Assembly (NCBI GenBank): GCA_937981945.1
Contig: CALJNJ010000292.1
Location: 1-12,336, forward strand
Direction of reading: 5' to 3'
Source of the DNA: an uncultured Caulobacterales bacterium
GTDB taxonomy: Bacteria; Pseudomonadota; Alphaproteobacteria; Caulobacterales; Maricaulaceae
Length of the DNA stretch: 12,336 nucleotides
Shown here: piece by piece, positions 1-4,848 of the stretch
Numbering within the stretch: the stretch's first letter is position 1
Layout: every line of letters starts with the position of its first letter
Translations under genes and position numbers: made by a program
Notes under the pieces: generated by a model
Told to the model about the DNA's origin: nothing
The model's input: the letters and a program-made list of their open reading frames with translations, nothing else
The model's database searches: none

Positions 1-219
1 AAGCAAATGAAATATGCCGACAGGCGCGGCGTGCATGTGGCTGTGATTATGGGCGAAGATGAAATGCAGCGCGGCAAGGTTACGGTAAAAGACCTGTTCT
101 TAGGGGCTGAAATGGCCAAGGCCATTTCCTCTAATGAAGAATGGAAATCAAGCCGGCCGGCGCAGCAAACCGTTTCGCGAGATAATTTGATTGCAGCGAT
201 CAAAGATATTTTGTCGTAA
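1..219 (+). CDS. hisS: Histidyl-tRNA synthetase, C-terminal fragment
   Basis: This is the last 72 residues of a gene that begins before the window; the frame is open from base 1 and ends at TAA 217-219. The text ADRRGVHVAVIMGEDE followed by GKVTVKDLFLGAE is characteristic of the C-terminal anticodon-binding domain of class II HisRS (an alpha/beta domain in which VAVIMGEDE forms a core strand and the V-KDL segment follows). The enzyme charges tRNA-His in the cytoplasm. Motifs 1 to 3 of the catalytic domain are outside the window, so only the family can be named. The gene ends 9 bases before the stop of the convergent small gene at 229-567, and no plus-strand terminator hairpin is visible after it. 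An internal ATG at 7 is not the start. HisZ (the regulatory paralogue) is less likely because the anticodon-binding domain is retained. Confidence 0.88.
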   Translation, partial: KQMKYADRRGVHVAVIMGEDEMQRGKVTVKDLFLGAEMAKAISSNEEWKSSRPAQQTVSRDNLIAAIKDILS

Positions 220-228
220 AACGCCTGA

Positions 229-567
229 CTATATTTCTTCGTAAAATGATTGGCCCGTTTTTAAATTGCCGTTGAGCCACGCCCAATCCATCTTAATAGT
301 TATTTGGCCGCTTTTTGTTTTGCTGAACTGGGCTTGTGCCTGCCCGGCTTCAAGAGACCCGTCCTCCGCCCGGCTGTGATATATCAAGTCAGCAATAGTT
401 TCAGTTCTGAAGGTTCCGATTAAATGACCGTCGTAAAACCCGGATCCGCTATACTCTGCCGTAAAATTTTTGCCGGATTGTTGAAAAATGAACACGGCAT
501 CGCTTGAGACCCGCCCGCCCTCGGAGTTTTTACGGGGTGAAAATTGTTTGCCGTCCAGATTAATCAT
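229..567 (-). CDS. Small conserved protein, 'N-acetylglutamate synthase-like' family
   Basis: A 112-residue protein with no signal peptide or membrane segment. It reads INLDGKQF, then SEGGRVSSDAVF, FTAEYSGSGFYDGHLIGT, YHSRAEDGSLEAGQAQ and a Trp-rich end (MDWAWLNGNLKTGQSFYEEI). From memory this matches a family of roughly 110-residue small proteins, common in firmicutes and proteobacteria, that databases often label 'n-acetylglutamate synthase'. It shows no GNAT or ArgA motifs, so I regard that label as unsupported and the function as unknown. The pattern of short strands with repeated YSGG/hGT turns suggests a small all-beta fold (inference). I chose the ATG at 567: a TTG two codons upstream (573) would be possible, but the -10 box at 574-579 ends just before it, so a transcript would begin at or very near ATG 567. 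No SD is seen. Confidence 0.72.
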   Translation of the reverse strand: MINLDGKQFSPRKNSEGGRVSSDAVFIFQQSGKNFTAEYSGSGFYDGHLIGTFRTETIADLIYHSRAEDGSLEAGQAQAQFSKTKSGQITIKMDWAWLNGNLKTGQSFYEEI

Positions 568-573
568 AAACAA

Positions 574-601
574 TTTATAGCCGCGCGTAGTGCAGATTCA
601 A
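574..601 (-). promoter_or_regulatory. Promoter of the small gene at 229-567, leaderless type
   Basis: Read on the minus strand: -35 TTGAAT (601-596), a 16-base spacer, -10 TATAAA (579-574), then six bases (TTGTTT) and the ATG at 567. With a usual start point about 7 bases after the -10 box, the RNA would begin at the A of the ATG, which agrees with the lack of an SD sequence. Confidence 0.55.
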
Positions 602-612
602 CTATCTATGAT

Positions 613-641
613 TTGCGATTGTATTTTATGGGTTTTATAAA
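613..641 (+). promoter_or_regulatory. Candidate plus-strand promoter before the MBL hydrolase
   Basis: TTGCGA (613-618), a 17-base spacer and TATAAA (636-641) match the sigma-70 pattern. RNA would start near 648, exactly at the foot of the hairpin at 648-677, giving the gene at 768 a roughly 120-base structured leader. The region is AT-rich and also encodes the U-tract of a minus-strand terminator, so the match could be chance. Confidence 0.3.
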
Positions 642-677
642 GAAAAAGACCCCGCCGCTTTTAAGGGCGACAGGGTC
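639..677 (-). terminator. Strong intrinsic terminator reading on the minus strand
   Basis: On the minus strand GACCC + CGCC (677-666, with a 3-base bulge 672-670) pairs with GGCG + GGGTC (656-648) around a 9-base loop (665-657). It is followed by TTTTTCTTT (647-639). That is a 9-bp GC-rich stem plus a U-tract. The plus-strand side after the hairpin (AGTAAGAGAG) has no U-tract, so termination is directional. No minus-strand gene lies upstream of it, because 768-1466 is coded on plus; see findings. Confidence 0.7.
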
Positions 678-691
678 AGTAAGAGAGAGAC

Positions 692-712
692 AACTTATCA
701 AATCGACAAGTT
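692..712. repeat. Short inverted repeat in the leader of the MBL gene
   Basis: AACTT (692-696) and AAGTT (708-712) are inverted. With one mismatch the stem continues through TC/GA, leaving a 5-base loop. It lies between the terminator hairpin at 648-677 and the gene start, so it would be a second stem-loop in a plus-strand leader, or the 5' stem of a short minus-strand RNA ending at 639. Confidence 0.3.
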
Positions 713-767
713 AGCTTGCATTTAGGTCAAAGTGTGTGAATGCTCCCTGAACATTAAGAGAGTCCCA

Positions 768-1466
768 ATGAGTGAAAATTCATCTACCATTCAGTTAAAA
801 ATTATCCCTGTAACGCCGTTACAGCAAAATTGCTCATTATTGTGGGATACATCGACCATGGAAGGGGTTTTGATCGACCCCGGCGGAGAACCGGATCGTT
901 TACTTAAAGAAGCTAAAGATCTGGGTGTAACGATCAAAGAGCTTTGGTTGACCCACGGGCATTTGGATCACGCCGGCGGCGCCCATGATTTGCGCGAAGC
1001 GACGGGCGCGCCGGTTATCGGCCCTCATGAAGATGATATTTTCTGGCTCGATATGATTGAAGCCAGCTGGGCTAAATACGGTATGGCGGGCATGGGTAAA
1101 GATGTCCGCGCAGACCGCTATCTGAAGGACGGGGATGTCTTAAAGCTTGGAAAAGTCGAATTTAAAATTGCCCATACGCCCGGACATACACCCGGCCATG
1201 TTGTGATTTACAATCAAGAGCTAAAAATCGCGTTTGTCGGAGATGTTCTGTTTCGCGGCAGTGTCGGGCGAACCGATTTCCCGAAAAGCAACCCGCAGCA
1301 GCTTATTCGCTCCATCAAAGAAAAATTATGGCCTTTGGGCAGCGATATGCGGTTTATTCCGGGCCATGGACCCGCCAGTACATTTGGGCAGGAGCGGGCG
1401 GATAATCCTTATGTCGGCGACAGAGTGACCGGTTTCGTCCCCGGTAATAGTGACGGCGTTATGTAA
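768..1466 (+). CDS. MBL-fold hydrolase, glyoxalase II-like (YcbL type)
   Basis: A 232-residue cytoplasmic metallo-beta-lactamase-fold protein. The binuclear metal site is complete: H63-G-H65-L-D67-H68, H140 in HTPGHTPGH, D159 in FVGDVLFRGSVGRTD and H200 in IPGHGP. The GSVGRTDFP text and short length fit the YcbL/type II glyoxalase branch, which hydrolyses S-lactoylglutathione or similar thioesters and lacks the long C-terminal domain of classical GloB. The segment DDIFWLDMIEASWAKYGMAG (90-109) is the usual variable substrate-side insert. The frame is open from a GTG at 732, but I chose ATG 768 because homologues begin close to IQLKIIPVTPLQQN and AGAGAG sits 5 bases upstream. It overlaps the next gene by one base (TAATG at 1464-1468), so the two are probably one transcription unit. 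Substrate remains uncertain; persulfide dioxygenase activity is less likely from the motif pattern. Confidence 0.85.
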   Translation: MSENSSTIQLKIIPVTPLQQNCSLLWDTSTMEGVLIDPGGEPDRLLKEAKDLGVTIKELWLTHGHLDHAGGAHDLREATGAPVIGPHEDDIFWLDMIEASWAKYGMAGMGKDVRADRYLKDGDVLKLGKVEFKIAHTPGHTPGHVVIYNQELKIAFVGDVLFRGSVGRTDFPKSNPQQLIRSIKEKLWPLGSDMRFIPGHGPASTFGQERADNPYVGDRVTGFVPGNSDGVM

Positions 1467-2062
1467 TGCAAAAGTCCACCCTACATTTTGTTAATAACTG
1501 CCTGAAATTGCTACCGATCATCGGACCGGTTTATGAGTTTGGGGCGTTGCAGGTCCATGGTGATGGCCGAATAGAAGATCTGAGATATTTATTTAAACCC
1601 ACAGGTCTGGACTATGTGGGCTGTGATATGCGCGCCGGGCCGGGTGTCGATCAGGTGCAAAATCTTCATAATTTAGATATTCCGGACAATTCCGTCGGCT
1701 GTATTGTCTGTATGGATACGCTCGAGCATGTGGAATATCCGCGAAAAGCTATGCTGGAGATCCACCGCGTCCTGAAACCAAACGGAATTGCTGTTATGAG
1801 CTCTGTTTTCGAGTTTCCCATACATGGCTACCCCAATGATTATTGGAGATTTACGCCCAATGGTTTCAGATCATTGTTTAAGCCGTTTAAATCCAGTTTG
1901 GTTTATGCCTATGGGCGAAACGAACTCAGCCCTCAAACCGTCGCGGGCGTGGGTTTCAAAGGCGATGCCCCTGATACGAAAGCGTTTCACAAAGCCTCGG
2001 AAGATTGGGAAAAATGGTTCAGCGCCATTGCGGCCGACCTTCATAAAGACCGTCCTGATTAA
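1466..2062 (+). CDS. Class I SAM-dependent methyltransferase (Methyltransf_11 type)
   Basis: A 198-residue cytoplasmic protein with a Rossmann-type methyltransferase layout: motif I region V22-Y-E-F-G26, acidic strand-2 end Y50-V-G-C-D54 followed by [13 protein letters not shown], motif II/III C82-M-D-T-L-E-H-V, then [11 protein letters not shown] (97-107) and [14 protein letters not shown]. The combination of YVGxDxRxGPGVD with DYWRFTP is common in methyltransferases of polysaccharide or glycan loci. Acceptor unknown. Odd: motif I lacks the normal GxGxG glycines (EFGALQV), although this subgroup often has a relaxed ExG form. The start codon overlaps the stop of the MBL gene and there is no strong SD, suggesting translational coupling. 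Its stop shares TTAA with the convergent dehydratase gene. Whether the MBL enzyme and this protein act on a common substrate cannot be told from sequence. Confidence 0.82.
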   Translation: MQKSTLHFVNNCLKLLPIIGPVYEFGALQVHGDGRIEDLRYLFKPTGLDYVGCDMRAGPGVDQVQNLHNLDIPDNSVGCIVCMDTLEHVEYPRKAMLEIHRVLKPNGIAVMSSVFEFPIHGYPNDYWRFTPNGFRSLFKPFKSSLVYAYGRNELSPQTVAGVGFKGDAPDTKAFHKASEDWEKWFSAIAADLHKDRPD

Positions 2063-2334
2063 CCGGCAGCTTTTTCCATGGCTTTGGCCAAGGCAACGTC
2101 TTTTTCCGTGACGCCGCCGGCATCATGTGTGGTGAGCGTGACATCAACCCGGTTATAGACGTTAAACCATTCCGGGTGGTGGTCGGCCTTGTCGGCGATA
2201 ATGGCAATGCGAGTCATAAAGCCGAAAGCCTGCGCAAAATCCTCAAATTTGAAGACTTTGGTGATGAAATCATCGCCGCCGGTCCATCCGGGAAGGTCTT
2301 CTGCCACGTCTTTTGGATCTAAAATGGTCATCAT
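2059..2334 (-). CDS. phhB: Pterin-4a-carbinolamine dehydratase
   Basis: A 91-residue protein with the full PCD signature: a DHHPEW core (H52, H53, P54, W56), then [19 protein letters not shown] with H70 and D71, and a C-terminal helix [16 protein letters not shown] dehydrates 4a-hydroxytetrahydropterin formed by aromatic amino-acid hydroxylases, and many bacteria carry it without a hydroxylase, where a role in molybdopterin or pterin recycling has been proposed. No phenylalanine hydroxylase is in the window. The start is either of two adjacent ATGs (2334 or 2331). AAGG upstream is 4 bases from the first and 7 from the second, so the second may be preferred. The gene is convergent with the methyltransferase and its stop overlaps that stop (TTAA, 2059-2062). 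It is divergent from the VanZ-like gene, 55 bases away. Confidence 0.93.
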   Translation of the reverse strand: MMTILDPKDVAEDLPGWTGGDDFITKVFKFEDFAQAFGFMTRIAIIADKADHHPEWFNVYNRVDVTLTTHDAGGVTEKDVALAKAMEKAAG

Positions 2335-2389
2335 ATCGCCTTGGTTACTTCTTATTTATTCGTCAGTGCTATAGCTTCTATTCCAAATA

Positions 2390-2827
2390 ATGAAAAGCAC
2401 ACTCAGGCGCATGTCACAATTTCTACGTCCTTATACTGATTTCCCCAGACCTGACCATTTTTGGCTGGTTTTTCTGGGGTGGTTTGTGTTCAGCAGCAGC
2501 TTTTTGCTGATTTCAGGAATTTCCATGGTACCGACGGGCGCACCGTCAAGCGCGCTGCATTTGGACAAGATATTGCATTTGGTCGCCTATGGCGTTCTCA
2601 CTTCAGGCATGGTTTTCGCCTGGCCAAAGCGGGCCTTACCGCACATTTTCGCTGCCAGCTTCGGGCTTGGAGTGATTTTGGAGTTCATGCAGGGCGCATT
2701 CGCGATCGGCCGGACGGCATCAGTATTTGACGCCATGGCAAACGGGGCAGGCGCCTTGCTTATTATCGGGTTTTGGGTGTGGATCTGGCCAAAACTTGGC
2801 TTAAATCCCGCTAAACAAGAAACCTGA
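2390..2827 (+). CDS. VanZ-like family membrane protein
   Basis: A 145-residue inner-membrane protein with about four hydrophobic segments: 24-44, 61-79, 84-104 and 119-137. VanZ-family polar positions are conserved: D59-K60, H63 and Y67 at the start of the second segment, E98-x-x-Q101 at the end of the third, then R108, D114, N118 and G121. VanZ of enterococci gives low-level teicoplanin resistance. Most chromosomal VanZ-like proteins have no known function, and nothing here suggests a glycopeptide cassette. No SD precedes ATG 2390; the upstream text (CTATTCCAAATA) is AT-rich, so a weak leaderless start is possible. It is followed by a 147-base gap before the repeat protein and shows no terminator with a U-tract. 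It is probably monocistronic. Confidence 0.8.
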   Translation: MKSTLRRMSQFLRPYTDFPRPDHFWLVFLGWFVFSSSFLLISGISMVPTGAPSSALHLDKILHLVAYGVLTSGMVFAWPKRALPHIFAASFGLGVILEFMQGAFAIGRTASVFDAMANGAGALLIIGFWVWIWPKLGLNPAKQET

Positions 2828-2881
2828 TTCAGGCACTCCCCGAGGGCGATAAAATTACGGCGTCCGGCACATTTTTCGCAT

Positions 2882-2906
2882 CACCAACTGTATGATTAAT
2901 TTGGTG
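2882..2906. repeat. Inverted repeat CACCAA / TTGGTG upstream of the repeat protein
   Basis: CACCAA (2882-2887) and TTGGTG (2901-2906) flank a 13-base spacer, about 70 bases before ATG 2975. There is no U-tract, so it is not a terminator for the VanZ-like gene. The right half doubles as a possible -35 (TTGGTG) with TAAGTT 17 bases downstream. It could be an operator; this is weak evidence. Confidence 0.25.
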
Positions 2907-2974
2907 TGAGGCTTATTTTACGATAAGTTTCAGGTCCAAAAAATACAACTCCCGGGAAGGTGATGGGGTAAATT

Positions 2975-4297
2975 ATGTTTACAATAGTCAAAAAAGCGGC
3001 CGTTTTGTCCGTTTCAACAATAGCTATGGTCCAAGGGTCCGCTTTGGCCGGCAATGGCCATGTGCCGGCGTTACCAAGCGCAATTCCGTCAAATCCCAAT
3101 GCGGGGGAATGTTACGCCCGCGTTCAGGTGCCGGCGCAATATGAAACGCGCTCGCAGCAAGTCATGGTACATGACGGCTATACGGATTATCAGGTAGAGC
3201 AGCCGCACATTTCGACCAGAGCTCAGGAAGTATTGGTCAAAGAGCCGAGCGTTCAATACCGGGTTCGTCAGCCGCAATACACAACTGTTACCGAGCAAAT
3301 GATGGTGCGGCCTGCTTATGAAAAACTGCAGGTCAGCCCGCCGCAATTCGATACGATTACCGAAACTATGCAGGTGACGGGTCCGAGACTCATCTGGAAA
3401 AAAGGTAATCCTGCAACCCTACGGTCCCAAGGATATGTGGTGCATTCCACAGCTGATGGCGGCCCCGGCGGTCAGGGATACAGCTCCACCATGCAATATG
3501 GCGCGGCGCAAACAAGTAATGCCATGCATTGCGGCGACACCTGCGAGATTTGGTGCCTGGTGGAAGAGCCCGGCCAGTCGGTCAGCTTTAATCGCCGCGT
3601 CCTGAAACAGCCGGCTATGGTCCATCGCGTCCCTGTTGCGGCTAAATATCAGTCCATTACCAAACAAGTTCTGGCAGATCCGGGCGGCGTCGAAGAAATT
3701 CCCGTTCCGGCCGAATACGCGACGGTCATGGTTGAAGATGTCATGCCGGCGCGCGCTTCAGGCGCCGTCAATGTGCCGCCGCAATATAGCGATGTTGCCG
3801 TTAACGTCCCCGTTCAGGATGAGCGCTGGGAATGGCGCCGTGTGGTCTGTGAGACAGGTACATATCTGGAACCGAATACATCGAGCCAAATGTACTCCGG
3901 TGGTTACAGCTCAGGTACTTACAGCTCGGGGTCAAGCCACAGTTCCGGCACAACGTACAGTTCAGGCGGTACTTATCATTCCGGGACTACTTACAGCTCC
4001 GGACCAAGCTACAGCACGGGAACTGCTACCCATAGCGGTGGTCATGCACCGTCCGGCTATTCAACATCCGGGACGACCACATATGGCGGTCACTCGGGCA
4101 ATGTTTATTCTTACGAAGGCAGCCAACACAGCGGCCATTCTTCAGGTTATACAAGCGGTCAAACCGGCGGAAATTACAGCTATGATCAAAATAGCGGGAC
4201 GTTTTATGACAAAGCCTCCGGCTATTATCATGACGGAAAAGCAGCCGTTGATGCCTATGAGGGTGTGAAGCGCGAGAAGAAGCGTTGGCGCCGCTAG
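2975..4297 (+). CDS. Exported repeat protein with Tyr/Ser/Gly tail, function unknown
   Basis: 440 residues. A Sec signal peptide is clear (KK at 6-7, hydrophobic 8-24, probable cleavage after A25 in ALA-GN). C46-Y-A-R then leads into four about 23-residue units (prolines P53, P77, P100, P123; pattern P-x-Y-x-T-(V/R)-x-E-x-(V/M)-x-V). A linker (142-185) follows, then C186-x3-C190-x3-C194-LVEEP and four more units (197-292, ending EWRRVVCE with C292). Residues 303-400 form a low-complexity tail of YSSG, TYHSG and GHSSG repeats, then three aromatic octamers (401-424) and a basic end KREKKRWRR. The VPAxYxTV / CLVE-P / EWRxVxC pattern is, as I recall, shared with outer-membrane or surface proteins that often carry an OmpA domain; none is present here. 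An SD (GGGG, 6 bases before ATG) supports the start. A surface or matrix protein is my inference. A terminator follows at once. Confidence 0.75.
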   Translation: MFTIVKKAAVLSVSTIAMVQGSALAGNGHVPALPSAIPSNPNAGECYARVQVPAQYETRSQQVMVHDGYTDYQVEQPHISTRAQEVLVKEPSVQYRVRQPQYTTVTEQMMVRPAYEKLQVSPPQFDTITETMQVTGPRLIWKKGNPATLRSQGYVVHSTADGGPGGQGYSSTMQYGAAQTSNAMHCGDTCEIWCLVEEPGQSVSFNRRVLKQPAMVHRVPVAAKYQSITKQVLADPGGVEEIPVPAEYATVMVEDVMPARASGAVNVPPQYSDVAVNVPVQDERWEWRRVVCETGTYLEPNTSSQMYSGGYSSGTYSSGSSHSSGTTYSSGGTYHSGTTYSSGPSYSTGTATHSGGHAPSGYSTSGTTTYGGHSGNVYSYEGSQHSGHSSGYTSGQTGGNYSYDQNSGTFYDKASGYYHDGKAAVDAYEGVKREKKRWRR

Positions 4298-4320
4298 GCT
4301 AAACGCCGAAAAGCTAAATA

Positions 4321-4848
4321 TTAGCCGCCTTCAGGGCGGCTTATTTTTTTGCGCATGATCCATTCCTTGTCGAGCTGCTTGCCGACGGGAAATTCATACT
4401 CGCCGATTTTTTCAAACCCGTTTCGACGGTAAAATTTGTGCCCGCCAAAGTTCTCTGAGTAGACGCTGAGGACCATCGCGGAAAACCCCGAATTTCGGGC
4501 ATAAATCATGGCTTGGTTCATGAGTTCTTGGCCCAGCCCTTGGTTTTGATACTCAGTGAGCGCGTAAATTTTGGATATCTCTACGGCATTATCAACAGAC
4601 GGATCACAGGGCAGGCCATTGGGACACAGCTTTATGTAGGCGACCAAATTTCCTTGATCCTCGGCTACCCAAACAGGGGTCTCAGGATTGGCCAGCGCTG
4701 AGCCATAGGCAACTTCCGAATGGCTTTCATTTACGAAAAAAGCTAAGTCTTCAGCGCTGTATAAATGTCCGAATGTTTGCGTGAAAGTGGCGGCTCCGAG
4801 AGCCGCCAATGCAGATATGTCGCTGTTATCAGCGCGCCGAATAATCAC
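4321..4848 (-). CDS. GNAT family N-acetyltransferase
   Basis: A 175-residue cytoplasmic protein with the GNAT layout: IIRRADNSDISALAAL (beta1-alpha1), TFGHLYSAEDLAFFV (alpha2), VWVAEDQGNLVAYIKL (beta2-3), EISKIYALTEYQNQGLGQELM with the acetyl-CoA loop Q101-N-Q-G-L-G106, and LSVYSENFGGHKFYRRNGFEKIGEY (beta5-alpha4-beta6). The order resembles PaiA-like polyamine or small-amine acetyltransferases, but the substrate is not readable. The start is GTG (4848-4846), which overlaps the TAG stop of the symporter gene by one base (TAGTG). This implies translational coupling and supports the start despite no SD of its own. The partner symporter suggests an amino-acid or amine substrate (inference). The 3' end contains the plus-strand terminator of the convergent gene. 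Confidence 0.87.
   Translation of the reverse strand: MIIRRADNSDISALAALGAATFTQTFGHLYSAEDLAFFVNESHSEVAYGSALANPETPVWVAEDQGNLVAYIKLCPNGLPCDPSVDNAVEISKIYALTEYQNQGLGQELMNQAMIYARNSGFSAMVLSVYSENFGGHKFYRRNGFEKIGEYEFPVGKQLDKEWIMRKKISRPEGG
4324..4350 (+). terminator. Intrinsic terminator of the exported repeat protein
   Basis: GCCGCC (4324-4329) pairs with GGCGGC (4335-4340) around a 5-base loop, followed by TTATTTTTTT (4341-4350). It lies 26 bases after the stop at 4297. The stem is also the last codons of the convergent GNAT gene (...EGG-stop), so one sequence serves as coding end and terminator. On the minus strand the trailing sequence is only TAATATTT, so it would terminate that side weakly. Confidence 0.8.

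Noticed and set aside
732..767. Upstream GTG start for the MBL hydrolase
   Set aside because: The added 12 residues (MCECSLNIKRVP) do not resemble the family; ATG 768 has AGAGAG at proper distance.
2059..2062. Shared TTAA double stop of the methyltransferase and dehydratase genes as a regulatory element
   Set aside because: Convergent genes often meet this way because TTAA gives TAA on both strands; there is no hairpin or U-tract.
3895..4060. Repeated TACAGCTC(A/G)GG-like DNA words that could suggest tandem repeats or CRISPR
   Set aside because: They are codon repeats for YSSG motifs, with irregular spacing and varied codons; there are no equal spacers.
3636..4268. 210-codon plus-strand frame inside the exported repeat protein gene
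   Set aside because: It is a +1-frame shadow of the Ser/Gly/Tyr-rich tail; composition is Met/Ala/Arg/Thr-rich with no domain, whereas the main frame has signal peptide, repeats, SD and terminator.
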